Below are positions 42,325 through 50,380 of a stretch of DNA of 64,000 nt, piece after piece. The first letter of the stretch is position 1; each line of letters starts with the position of its first letter. The DNA is taken from NCBI RefSeq assembly GCF_900100795.1, contig NZ_FNCO01000006.1:62001-126000 (forward strand). The letters are read 5' to 3'. The translations under genes were made by a program, and so were the position numbers. A model generated the notes under the pieces. That model had not been told where the DNA came from. It saw nothing but the letters and a program-made list of their open reading frames with translations, and did not search any database. Origin of the DNA: Pseudomonas abietaniphila (GTDB taxonomy: Bacteria; Pseudomonadota; Gammaproteobacteria; Pseudomonadales; Pseudomonadaceae).

Positions 42325-43719
42325 GTGAGCCGTACCGAAACCGACAGCATAGGTCCGATCGAAGTCCCCGAAGACGCTTACTGGGGGGCACAAACTCAAC
42401 GTTCTCTGATCAACTTCGCCATCGGCCAGGAACGCATGCCGTTGCCGGTGCTCCACGCACTGGCGCTGATCAAGAAGGCCGCGGCCCGCGTCAACGACCG
42501 CAATGGCGACCTGCCTGCCGATATTGCCCGTCTGATCGAACAGTCTGCCGACGAGGTGCTCGGTGGCAAGCTCGACGACCAGTTCCCGCTCGTGGTCTGG
42601 CAGACCGGCAGCGGCACGCAGAGCAACATGAACGTCAACGAGGTCATCGCCGGTCGGGCCAACGAACTGGCCGGCAAGGGTCGCGGCGGCAAGTCGCCGG
42701 TCCATCCGAACGACCACGTCAACCGCTCCCAGAGCTCCAACGACTGCTTCCCGACCGCCATGCACATCGCGGCGGCACAAGCGGTAAAAGAGCAACTGCT
42801 GCCTGCCATCGCCGAACTCTCTTCCGGGATCGCCGAGCAGTCGTCGCGCCATATGAAGCTGGTGAAAACCGGCCGCACGCACATGATGGACGCGACGCCC
42901 ATCACGTTCGGCCAAGAGCTGTCGGCCTACGTTGCGCAGCTCGACTATGCCGAAAAGAGCATTCGCGCAGCCCTCCCCGCTGTCTGCGAGCTGGCTCAGG
43001 GCGGCACCGCCGTCGGCACCGGTCTCAACTCTCCGCATGGTTTTGCAGAGGCGGTGGCCGCTGAACTGGCGGCCCTGTCCGGTCTGCCGTTCGTCACAGC
43101 GCCCAACAAATTCGCCGCGCTGGCAGGTCACGAGCCTTTGACTGCGTTGTCCGGCGCGCTGAAAACCCTGGCCGTGACGCTCATGAAAATTGCCAATGAC
43201 CTGCGCCTGCTGGGTTCGGGCCCGCGCGCCGGTCTGGCAGAAGTCAAATTACCCGCCAACGAACCTGGCAGCTCGATCATGCCGGGCAAGGTCAATCCGA
43301 CGCAGTGCGAAGCATTGTCCATGCTGGCGTGCCAAGTCATGGGCAACGACACCACGATCACCTTTGCGGCCAGTCAGGGTCACCTGCAGTTGAACGTGTT
43401 CAAGCCGGTGATCATTCACAACCTGCTGCAATCGATCCGGTTGCTGGGCGACGGCTGCCGCAACTTCAACGAGCACTGCATCGCCGGCATGGAGCCTGAT
43501 GCCGCGAAGATGGCTGAACACCTGGAACGCGGCCTGATGCTGGTCACGGCGCTGAACCCACACATCGGCTACGACAAATCCGCGCAAATCGCCAAGAAAG
43601 CCTACAGCGAAGGGCTGACCCTGCGCGAAGCGGCGCTGCAACTGGGTTTCCTCACGGACGCCGAGTTCGACGCCTGGGTCCGTCCGGAGAAGATGCTCGA
43701 GGCTGGCAGCAATGGCTGA
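42325..43719 (+). CDS. fumC: Class II fumarate hydratase
   Basis: Interconverts fumarate and malate without an iron-sulphur cluster. The sequence has [23 protein letters not shown] and the signature [11 protein letters not shown] with the catalytic serine (about residue 315). A GTG at 42325 follows AAGGAG by nine bases and gives 464 residues; an in-frame GTG at 42316 abuts the SD and is unlikely. The next gene overlaps it by eight bases. In PAO1 the equivalent fumC lies beside DUF2059 and bolA. Confidence 0.97.
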   Translation: MSRTETDSIGPIEVPEDAYWGAQTQRSLINFAIGQERMPLPVLHALALIKKAAARVNDRNGDLPADIARLIEQSADEVLGGKLDDQFPLVVWQTGSGTQSNMNVNEVIAGRANELAGKGRGGKSPVHPNDHVNRSQSSNDCFPTAMHIAAAQAVKEQLLPAIAELSSGIAEQSSRHMKLVKTGRTHMMDATPITFGQELSAYVAQLDYAEKSIRAALPAVCELAQGGTAVGTGLNSPHGFAEAVAAELAALSGLPFVTAPNKFAALAGHEPLTALSGALKTLAVTLMKIANDLRLLGSGPRAGLAEVKLPANEPGSSIMPGKVNPTQCEALSMLACQVMGNDTTITFAASQGHLQLNVFKPVIIHNLLQSIRLLGDGCRNFNEHCIAGMEPDAAKMAEHLERGLMLVTALNPHIGYDKSAQIAKKAYSEGLTLREAALQLGFLTDAEFDAWVRPEKMLEAGSNG

Positions 43720-44326
43720 GCCGATCAGCGGCGCCACCCCACTGGAAGGGTATGGCAAACGCATCCTGATGGTCATCGGTACGCCGAAGACCATCAGCCT
43801 GGGTCATGCGCTGGGCGAAGCGTATGCCCACGGCGCCCGGAGTCAGGGTCATGTGGTGCGGGTGCTGAAGCTGGAAGAACTGGACTTCGACCCGGTGCTG
43901 CGCGGCGGCTACGAATCAAGCCAGACTTTGGAGCATGATCTGTTGCAGGCCCAGCGAGAGATTCACTGGGCCCAGCATCTGGTGTTCGTGTATCCGGTCT
44001 GGTGGGGCGGGCTGCCCAGCCTGCTTGGCGGATTCTTCGACCGGGTATTCATGCCCGGTTTCGCCTTCAAGGCCCACGGCCGTCATCATCCGTCGAACGA
44101 GCTGCTCAAAGGCCGTACCGCTGAGATGCTGGTGACGCTGGACACGCCTTCACGCTACTTTCGCTGGGTGCTCAAAGCCCCGGCGCATCGGCAGATGACG
44201 AAAGCGATTCTGGAGTTCTGCGGGATCAAGACCACCCGGTTGACGGAGTTTTCCCCGGTGCGCACATCGACCGAGGAACAGCGCCAGCAGTGGATTCATC
44301 AGGCTGAGGCGCTGGGTAAACGCTGA
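43712..44326 (+). CDS. NAD(P)H quinone oxidoreductase-like flavoprotein
   Basis: A 204-residue flavodoxin-fold protein of the NQO1/KefF/MdaB group: [20 protein letters not shown] at the start for FMN/FAD phosphate binding, [24 protein letters not shown] in the middle with the conserved WWG turn, and GKTARS-like [11 protein letters not shown] later. It should reduce quinones or related compounds with NAD(P)H. The start overlaps fumC by eight bases, so it is translated with fumC. The natural substrate is unknown. Confidence 0.85.
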   Translation: MAEPISGATPLEGYGKRILMVIGTPKTISLGHALGEAYAHGARSQGHVVRVLKLEELDFDPVLRGGYESSQTLEHDLLQAQREIHWAQHLVFVYPVWWGGLPSLLGGFFDRVFMPGFAFKAHGRHHPSNELLKGRTAEMLVTLDTPSRYFRWVLKAPAHRQMTKAILEFCGIKTTRLTEFSPVRTSTEEQRQQWIHQAEALGKR

Positions 44327-44843
44327 CGTTCCGTTGTTTGAAAGCCAGTAATCTTCACGACACCGCAATACCTGTAAGACGTCCGAGGTTACGAGGGTAT
44401 GGGCCGCAATTCGGACGAATGCGGTGCATCAGTCGACATCCTCTTCGCTAAACCACTGCATTCGCCAGCAAGCCGGCCACAGGTTTGAATGCGTCCTGCC
44501 TCGCAGATGGTGTGAAGCCGAAAATCTTCATCACGCCGCAAAACCTGTAGGAGACGTCCGAGGTTACGAGGGCAGCGAAAGCGGTGTATCAGCCGACACC
44601 TTCATACTGACCCACCACATTCGTCCGACCGCAATCCGCGGCAAGCCCGCGGCTACAGTATCAGCGCGTATTTCATTGAACCGCGCTCATCGCACTGCAT
44701 CCAACGCCTGCAGTTCGGAGTAAAGTGTCATTCGGCCAGCCGATTTTTCCGTATCACGCTGTGGAAAAATCATTGGACAGCCGGACACAGGTTTAGCCGT
44801 CCTGAATCGTTTTCCAACCATCCTCCCCAGCGCGGAGAAGGCT
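44327..44843. repeat. Patch of mixed repeats between the oxidoreductase and DUF6316-like genes
   Basis: A direct repeat of roughly 100 bases occurs at 44350-44453 and 44523-44621: both start AATCTTCA, share CACCGCAA/CACGCCGCAA and GACGTCCGAGGTTACGAGGG, and end in CACCAC/CCACCAC. Inside and after them are REP-like pieces: ATTCGCCAGCAAGCCGGC near 44459 and CCGCGGCAAGCCCGCGGC near 44647. No gene is visible. The patch lies in a 517-base gap. Confidence 0.75.
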
Positions 44844-45068
44844 ATGTTAAGCAAGCGTGAGCAAGATCCCGAGACCGCCGTGCACTTTCGCAGCGACCGC
44901 GTCTCCCGCGTCAACGGCCTCTATTTTTTCAGCACCCGGGAAAACACCCTCGAAGGCCCTTTTTTCAGCAAAGAGGACGCCGCGCGGGAAACCGAAGCCT
45001 ATATTCGACGTATGCAGGGCGCCCGACCCTCACAGGCTGAACACCCCTCCTCCTCCCTCAATGGCTGA
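44844..45068 (+). CDS. Small DUF6316-like protein
   Basis: A 74-residue hydrophilic protein preceded by GGAGAAGG at a good distance. Its middle (GLYFFSTRENTLEGPFFSKEDAARE) has the aromatic-plus-turn pattern of the DUF6316 family of Pseudomonas. The C-terminus is Ser/Pro-rich. It is convergent with the DTW gene (3-base gap). The function is unknown and the family name is from memory. Confidence 0.6.
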   Translation: MLSKREQDPETAVHFRSDRVSRVNGLYFFSTRENTLEGPFFSKEDAARETEAYIRRMQGARPSQAEHPSSSLNG

Positions 45069-45071
45069 CCA

Positions 45072-45662
45072 TCAGGCATGATTGCGGCGAAACGTTTCCT
45101 CCCCCATCGCCGCAATCTGCCCTTCGATCAACGCATTGAACGGCCTTAACAGCGCCTCGAACGACCGATCCGGCTCCAGCGTGTGCAGCGCATGGGTAAT
45201 CGCTTCCAGCGTGGACAACGCCTCAGCGCCGGGGACCTTGCGCAACCGGTAACGCGAGGGCGGTGGATTGTCCAGCGTAACGCGAGGCAATGCGGCCAGC
45301 CGTGGATTGAGGTGCAGCAGCTTGCGCGCCTTGCGCCAGGTGCCATCAGGAATCACCAGCAACAATGGCTTGACCTCACCCGCCTGAGCACTGAGCGCCT
45401 CGGCGCCCTCCCCCGGAAATAACAACCGGGCCTGGTAACCCGGCACGTCGAGCAACGTCGCCAGATCGTCGAACACCTCGCCCACCACCAACTCGGCATT
45501 GTTCAACCCCAGCACCGCAAGGCGCGCGGTGTTCAAGGCGTGATTGACCTCGCTGGGATGCTGCAGGATCAGCACGCGGGTGCGGCTGTCGAGGGCAGGG
45601 ATCAGCGCGCACAAGCAATGATTATCGGGACGCAGGCAACGCTGGCAGCGAGCACGGGACAT
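45072..45662 (-). CDS. DTW-domain tRNA-uridine aminocarboxypropyltransferase
   Basis: Adds the 3-amino-3-carboxypropyl group from SAM to a tRNA uridine (acp3U), by analogy with E. coli TapT/TuaA. The 196-residue protein has four N-terminal cysteines in CQRCLRPDNHCLC, likely zinc ligands, then HPSEVNHALNTARL, the family motif PDGTWRKAR (about residues 107-115) and an STLEA motif. The ATG at 45662 gives the standard start. It lies 12 bases after the LysR gene on the same strand. The gene is often near unrelated genes, so the link with arginine catabolism is probably only positional. Confidence 0.88.
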   Translation of the reverse strand: MSRARCQRCLRPDNHCLCALIPALDSRTRVLILQHPSEVNHALNTARLAVLGLNNAELVVGEVFDDLATLLDVPGYQARLLFPGEGAEALSAQAGEVKPLLLVIPDGTWRKARKLLHLNPRLAALPRVTLDNPPPSRYRLRKVPGAEALSTLEAITHALHTLEPDRSFEALLRPFNALIEGQIAAMGEETFRRNHA

Positions 45663-45674
45663 GGACAGGGCCTC

Positions 45675-46568
45675 CTAAAGCGGATTGAGCTGCGCTTTGA
45701 GCAGGTCGCGGAAGGTCTGAATCAGCGGCTCGCGACTCCGTCCCCGACGCAGGATCATCGAGAACGGTGCCTGATAGCCGAACGTCGCGGGCAACAGCAC
45801 TCGCAGATGTCCGGAGTCGACCCAGGATTGTGCGTAATGCTCCGGCAGATAGCCGATGTACGCACCGGAAAGCACCAGAATCAGTTGCGCCTCCATACTC
45901 TCCACCGTGGCAGCGCTGTGCTTGAAGCCGTGCCGGGCCAGTTCCGCCTGACTCCAGTAACCGCGCCCGACCATGCGCTGCTGGGTGATCACCGGCTCCG
46001 GGATGCGTCTTTCGGCAAACAACGGGTGACGGCTGCTGCAATACAGCCAGTGCTGTTCGCGGTACAGCGGCTGGTAGAGCAGACCATTCATGCGCGTGGA
46101 AAAAGAACCGATGGCCAGGTCCAGGCGGTTGTCCAGCACACCGAGCTGCAATTCATACGGGCTCATCACCGACAGGTGCAAGTGCACGGCCGGGTGCTCT
46201 TCGCTGTACGCGCCGATCACCTCGGCAAACGGCAGCGCCCGGTCACTGACCGTCGAGTCCAGCACCCCAAGATTCAACGTCCCGCGCAACTCGCCCTTGA
46301 GCGCTGCCGCATAGAGCTCGAAGCCTTCAAGTTCACCCAGCAGACGCAAGGTCTCCTGGTGGAACAATTCGCCCTTGCTGGTCAGGCTGAAACCGCCCCG
46401 ACCACGATGGCACAAGACGATGCCCAGCGCCGACTCCAGCTGACTCATGTAGGTGCTGATCGCCGATGTCGACAGATTGAGTTCCTGTTGCGCACTGGCA
46501 AAACCCTGGTGGCGAACCACACAGACGAAGATACGCAGCAGTTTCAGATCGGGTAATGCGCTGGCCAT
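45675..46568 (-). CDS. gbuR: LysR-type regulator of the guanidinobutyrase locus
   Basis: A 297-residue LysR activator: an N-terminal winged helix-turn-helix (LRIFVCVVRHQGFASAQQELNLSTSAIS, about residues 10-37) and a periplasmic-binding-like effector domain. It is divergent from gbuA with a 187-base gap, the arrangement of gbuR/gbuA in P. aeruginosa. By analogy it should activate gbuA when 4-guanidinobutyrate is present. The T-N11-A operator was not located with confidence. The assignment is by position. Confidence 0.75.
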   Translation of the reverse strand: MASALPDLKLLRIFVCVVRHQGFASAQQELNLSTSAISTYMSQLESALGIVLCHRGRGGFSLTSKGELFHQETLRLLGELEGFELYAAALKGELRGTLNLGVLDSTVSDRALPFAEVIGAYSEEHPAVHLHLSVMSPYELQLGVLDNRLDLAIGSFSTRMNGLLYQPLYREQHWLYCSSRHPLFAERRIPEPVITQQRMVGRGYWSQAELARHGFKHSAATVESMEAQLILVLSGAYIGYLPEHYAQSWVDSGHLRVLLPATFGYQAPFSMILRRGRSREPLIQTFRDLLKAQLNPL

Positions 46569-46686
46569 GATGTTTCCGGGACATGTTGTCGCTGTAGCAA
46601 TCCGCGCAGCTTACCCGATACTTCAGAAATCTCTGAACTAAGTATTTTGCCTCAGCGATTGTTCGCAGCCCGCTCGGTTCGCAGAA

Positions 46687-46704
46687 TCGGCACAGCTTCT
46701 GCAA
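46687..46704 (+). promoter_or_regulatory. Weak sigma-54-like promoter of gbuA
   Basis: TCGGCACAGCTTCTGCAA keeps the key GG-N10-GC spacing of sigma-54 promoters but has three departures from the consensus. It lies 52-69 bases before the GTG start of gbuA. If real, nitrogen-responsive RpoN control would suit a urea-releasing catabolic gene. The match is weak. Confidence 0.3.
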
Positions 46705-46755
46705 CGCACACCCTGCGTCTAACAATTATTAATCACCCACCGATGAGGCAATCCC

Positions 46756-47706
46756 GTGGACAAGATTTTCCACCAACCACTGGGCGGCAACGAAATGCCG
46801 CGCTTCGCCGGCATCGCCACCATGATGCGTCTGCCGCACTTGCAATCGGCCGAGGGTCTTGATGCCGCCTTTATTGGCGTGCCATTGGACATCGGCACCT
46901 CGCTGCGGGCAGGCACCCGTTTCGGACCTCGCGAAATCCGCGCCGAATCGGTGATGATCCGTCCGTACAACATGGCCACGGGCGCTGCACCTTTCGATTC
47001 CCTCTCCGTTGCCGACATTGGCGACGTGGCGATCAACACCTTCAATCTGCTGGACGCCGTTCGCATCATCGAAGAAGCGTACGATGGCTTTCTCGAACAC
47101 GGCATCATCCCGCTGACGCTGGGTGGCGACCACACCATCACCCTGCCGATCCTGCGCGCCATCCACAAGAAACACGGCAAGGTCGGCCTGGTGCACATCG
47201 ACGCCCATGCGGACGTCAACGACCACATGTTCGGCGAGAAGATTGCCCACGGCACCACGTTCCGCCGCGCGGTGGAAGAAGGTCTGCTCGATTGCGACCG
47301 TGTGGTGCAGATCGGCCTGCGCGCGCAGGGTTACACCGCTGAAGACTTCAACTGGAGCCGCAAACAGGGCTTCCGTGTGGTGCAGGCTGAAGAGTGCTGG
47401 CACAAATCGCTGGCACCGTTGATGGCCGAAGTGCGCGAGAAAGTCGGTGGCGGCCCGGTGTACCTGAGCTTCGACATCGACGGCATCGACCCGGCGTGGG
47501 CGCCAGGCACCGGCACGCCGGAAATTGGCGGGCTGACCACCATTCAGGCCATCGAAATCATCCGCGGCTGCCAGGGCCTCGACCTGATCGGTTGCGATCT
47601 GGTAGAAGTCTCGCCGCCGTACGACACCACCGGCAACACCTCGCTGCTGGGTGCCAACCTGCTTTACGAGATGCTCTGCGTGCTGCCGGGTGTCACACAC
47701 CGCTGA
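46756..47706 (+). CDS. gbuA: Guanidinobutyrase (ureohydrolase)
   Basis: Hydrolyses 4-guanidinobutyrate to 4-aminobutyrate and urea in the arginine dehydrogenase/oxidase pathway. The 316-residue protein is of the agmatinase/arginase fold. The manganese ligands are in GGDHTITLP, HIDAHADVND and SFDIDGIDPAW. The residues agree closely with the P. aeruginosa GbuA sequence as I recall it, more so than with SpeB or GpuA. The start is GTG with GAGG seven bases upstream. A LysR gene is divergent and a symporter gene follows. Confidence 0.88.
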   Translation: MDKIFHQPLGGNEMPRFAGIATMMRLPHLQSAEGLDAAFIGVPLDIGTSLRAGTRFGPREIRAESVMIRPYNMATGAAPFDSLSVADIGDVAINTFNLLDAVRIIEEAYDGFLEHGIIPLTLGGDHTITLPILRAIHKKHGKVGLVHIDAHADVNDHMFGEKIAHGTTFRRAVEEGLLDCDRVVQIGLRAQGYTAEDFNWSRKQGFRVVQAEECWHKSLAPLMAEVREKVGGGPVYLSFDIDGIDPAWAPGTGTPEIGGLTTIQAIEIIRGCQGLDLIGCDLVEVSPPYDTTGNTSLLGANLLYEMLCVLPGVTHR

Positions 47707-47766
47707 AAGGTTGAGGTCCGTCGCTGGCCCCAGGCATCAATGAGGGCTTGCTGGCGAACCTGAATC

Positions 47767-47858
47767 CCGTGGGAGCGAATTCATTCGCGAAAAATGGTTC
47801 AGGCGATGGAAATGGATTGCCGCTACCGGCCCTTCGCGAATGAATTCGCTCCCACAGG
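47767..47858. repeat. REP doublet (type with GGGAGCGAATTCATTCGCGA)
   Basis: GTGGGAGCGAATTCATTC at the left and GAATGAATTCGCTCCCAC at the right form a near-perfect hairpin of 92 bases. It is the third copy of this class in the window. It lies in the 269-base gap between gbuA and the symporter gene. Confidence 0.88.
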
Positions 47859-47975
47859 TTCAACTCAGTGAAGACCTGCAAACCAAACTGAATAAAAATT
47901 CACCCGCTGACTGCCCGCGCCGTCTCAGCCGGATGAAGTGCGATTCACTATAAAAACAATGATCGGAGACACCCC

Positions 47976-49355
47976 ATGGCTTTAGATATTTTTGTCGTGC
48001 TGATTTACGCAGCCGGCATGCTGGTGTTGGGTTGGTATGGCATGCGCAAAGCCAAGACCCATGAAGATTACCTGGTGGCCGGTCGTAACCTCGGCCCCAG
48101 CCTCTATATGGGCACCATGGCCGCCACGGTTTTAGGCGGCGCCTCCACCGTTGGCACCGTTCGCCTGGGTTATGTGCATGGCATTTCCGGTTTCTGGCTC
48201 TGCGCCGCACTGGGCCTGGGGATCATCGCGCTGAACCTGTTCCTCGCCAAACCGCTGCTCAAGCTGCGAATCTTCACCGTCACCCAGATCCTCGAGAAGC
48301 GTTACAACCCGATGGCCCGCCAGGCCAGCGCCGTGATCATGCTCGCGTATGCCCTGATGATCGGCGTGACCTCCATTCTCGCCATTGGCACCGTCATGCA
48401 GGTGCTGTTCGATCTACCGTTCTGGCTGTCGGTCGTATTGGGCGGCGGCGTGGTGGTCGTGTACTCGACCATCGGCGGCATGTGGTCACTGACCCTGACC
48501 GACATTGTCCAGTTCGTGATCAAGACCGTCGGGTTGATGTTCATCCTTTTGCCGATCTGCCTGTACCGCGTGGGCGGTTGGGACGAACTGGTCGCCAAGC
48601 TGCCAGCGTCGAGCTTTAGCTGGACCACCATTGGCTGGGACACCATCATCACCTACTTCCTGATCTACTTCTTCGGCATCCTGATCGGTCAGGACATCTG
48701 GCAGCGCGTGTTCACTGCCCGCACCGAAAAAGTCGCCAAATACGCAGGTTCCGTCGCCGGTGTTTACTGCATCGTCTATGGCCTGGTCTGCGCACTGATC
48801 GGCATGGCAGCGCACGTCCTGCTGCCTGACCTGACAAACGTCAACACGGCTTTCGCTGCGATCGTCAAAGCCACACTGCCCGACGGCATCCGCGGGCTGG
48901 TCATCGCTGCCGCACTTGCCGCCATGATGTCCACCGCCAGCGCGGGCCTGCTCGCGGCGTCCACCACGCTGACCGAAGACCTGCTGCCGAAGCTACGCGG
49001 CGGCAAACAATCGAGCCTGGGCATCAACCGTCTGTTCACGGCCCTGACCGGCTTGGTCGTGCTCGCGATCGCGCTGGTGGTCAATGACGTCATCAGCGCG
49101 CTGACGCTGGCGTACAACCTGCTGGTCGGCGGCATGCTCATTCCGTTGATCGGCGCGATCTACTGGAAACGCGCCACCACATCGGGTGCCATCACCAGCA
49201 TGACCTTGGGCTTTATCACCGCACTGGTGTTCATGTTCAAGGATGGCCTGGACGCCAACACGCCGATCTACTACAGCCTGGCGGTGGGTCTGGTGAGTTT
49301 TGTACTGGTCAGCCTGGTGTCGCCGCGTCCTGTCGTGCTGACCCGCACAGCGTGA
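47976..49355 (+). CDS. Sodium:solute symporter family transporter
   Basis: A 459-residue membrane protein with about 13 transmembrane helices and the SSS family core (GRNLGPSLYMGTMAATVLGGASTVG near residue 38; GGMWSLTLTDIVQF; later AAMMSTASAGLLAASTTLTEDLL). It imports a solute with Na+. Beside gbuA it may bring in guanidinobutyrate or a related compound, as a similar SSS transporter sits near gbuA in P. aeruginosa (PA1418, recalled). The ATG follows GGAGAC. A rho-independent terminator follows it. The substrate is inferred from position only. Confidence 0.85.
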   Translation: MALDIFVVLIYAAGMLVLGWYGMRKAKTHEDYLVAGRNLGPSLYMGTMAATVLGGASTVGTVRLGYVHGISGFWLCAALGLGIIALNLFLAKPLLKLRIFTVTQILEKRYNPMARQASAVIMLAYALMIGVTSILAIGTVMQVLFDLPFWLSVVLGGGVVVVYSTIGGMWSLTLTDIVQFVIKTVGLMFILLPICLYRVGGWDELVAKLPASSFSWTTIGWDTIITYFLIYFFGILIGQDIWQRVFTARTEKVAKYAGSVAGVYCIVYGLVCALIGMAAHVLLPDLTNVNTAFAAIVKATLPDGIRGLVIAAALAAMMSTASAGLLAASTTLTEDLLPKLRGGKQSSLGINRLFTALTGLVVLAIALVVNDVISALTLAYNLLVGGMLIPLIGAIYWKRATTSGAITSMTLGFITALVFMFKDGLDANTPIYYSLAVGLVSFVLVSLVSPRPVVLTRTA

Positions 49356-49396
49356 TCGCGCACTCGCCGCAGGCGTAACGCGGTTGAAACAAATCA

Positions 49397-49420
49397 GGGT
49401 GCCTTCGGGCACCCTTTTTT
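49397..49420 (+). terminator. Rho-independent terminator after the symporter gene
   Basis: GGGTGCC-TTCG-GGCACCC forms a seven-pair stem with a UUCG loop followed by six T, 42 bases beyond the stop codon. It is a canonical terminator and should end the gbuA-side transcript. Confidence 0.94.
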
Positions 49421-49619
49421 ATGCGCCGTTACAAAAAATCGCCATTAACGGATCAATCTCCCCCCTGAAAGTTGAACTAGCCTTGATCAGGACAGCACGG
49501 TGGCAGGAGGCCGTAACAGTGCGTTTTCTCAGGGAGAAATGACCGGTCGGCTGTCGCGCAACGACCCTCTGTTTTTGAAGTCGGGGTGATTTTCGAATAC
49601 GTCAAACCAGAGGATTGCC

Positions 49620-49910
49620 ATGAACCGTACCGAGGTCAAACAGCACGTTATCGATACACTCGGAAAAATCCTTGTCGACAAGTCTCTGATTCAGGAGAAG
49701 GACGACGCAATGCTGAGCGAACTCGTGCTGGACGAGGAAGATTTCATCGAGTTCTTTACCAGCCTGCAGACCGAGTTCAACATCGTTTTGCCCCACCGGA
49801 TCAAATCCGATATCTCCCACCTTCCCGAGCACTCGACGTACAGCCAATTGACGTTGCAAGGCCTCGTGGACTTGATACTGACGCAGATGAAAGGCAGGAA
49901 AACCAATTGA
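49620..49910 (+). CDS. Acyl-carrier-like protein lacking the phosphopantetheine serine
   Basis: A 96-residue protein of acyl carrier fold: helix I, then a stretch that aligns without gaps to the ACP core, where the D-S-L-D motif of ACP is D38-E39-E40-D41 here, followed by FIEFFTSLQTEFNIVLP. The attachment serine is therefore glutamate. A good SD (AGAGGA) precedes the ATG. It stands alone, without acyl-ACP ligase, ketosynthase or 4'-phosphopantetheinyl transferase nearby. It could be a structural or regulatory ACP-like protein. The catalytic ACP role is unlikely. Confidence 0.75.
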   Translation: MNRTEVKQHVIDTLGKILVDKSLIQEKDDAMLSELVLDEEDFIEFFTSLQTEFNIVLPHRIKSDISHLPEHSTYSQLTLQGLVDLILTQMKGRKTN

Positions 49911-50062
49911 ACGCAGATGCGTTCGATTCCGGTGTGAGTGGAGTGTGCGAGGAAGCGTCGCCGACTCAATCCGTGGCGAAGCGTCTGGCGACCCAGGCAG
50001 AAAGCCTTGGCGGGCTATCGGGCGATAGCACCGCTGTCAGTTACGTTGAGATCTGACCGAAA

Positions 50063-50188
50063 TCAGCGGCGCGGACGACGGCGCTCGTCATCATCGGTGC
50101 GCACAGGAATGGGCTGCAATTTTGGCCGCTCGATCAAACCCAATGCGACACCCACGTCGTGAAGCCATTCTTGCAATTTGCTGTTCAT
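50063..50188 (-). CDS. Small PA1414-like protein (SicX locus in P. aeruginosa)
   Basis: A 41-residue frame: MNSKLQEWLHDVGVALGL, then IERPKLQPIPVR and an Arg/Asp-rich tail ending RRRPRR. It resembles the PA1414 family of Pseudomonas, named from the small P. aeruginosa gene within which the oxygen-responsive small RNA SicX is encoded. The SD is weak-to-moderate (AAGGGGG at 50195-50201). It is near gbuA and the symporter gene, as in PAO1. Two palindromes upstream may be regulatory or RNA structure. The family call is recalled, not searched. Confidence 0.6.
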   Translation of the reverse strand: MNSKLQEWLHDVGVALGLIERPKLQPIPVRTDDDERRRPRR

Positions 50189-50227
50189 ATAACGCCCCCT
50201 TCAGGGAAATACCCGGCAGCCAACTTC

Positions 50228-50264
50228 TGATCCGCCTAAGCAGATCATAGTGCTAAGTCGCACT
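50228..50264 (-). promoter_or_regulatory. Two adjacent palindromes upstream of the PA1414-like gene
   Basis: TGATCCGCCTAAGCAGATCA at 50228-50247 and AGTGCTAAGTCGCACT at 50249-50264 lie one base apart, 40-76 bases before the small gene's start codon. They could be binding sites or hairpins of a leader or small RNA. A canonical Anr box (TTGAT-N4-ATCAA) was looked for in this gap and not found. Confidence 0.4.
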
Positions 50265-50380
50265 TTACGCCTGCTACCGAGTGTCGCGGCAGGAAATTTT
50301 CCCTTTCTTTACGTTAAGACATTTCAAAGCAGGAAAACCCGGCGCCACGCGACCAGCGGCGCCGTCCAATCGAGAACACT

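Noticed and set aside
44327..44843. CRISPR array
   Set aside because: Only two long, imperfect direct copies occur, without regular spacers or cas genes.
50014..50029. GCTATC-GGGC-GATAGC hairpin as a terminator
   Set aside because: Perfect stem, but no T-run on either strand, so it is left unassigned.
49586..50056. 156-codon + strand frame overlapping the ACP-like gene
   Set aside because: It lies in another frame of a gene with a good SD and a recognisable fold, and its composition is not protein-like.
50189..50380. Anr/FNR box upstream of the PA1414-like gene
   Set aside because: No TTGAT-N4-ATCAA or close variant is present; the palindromes there have different spacing.
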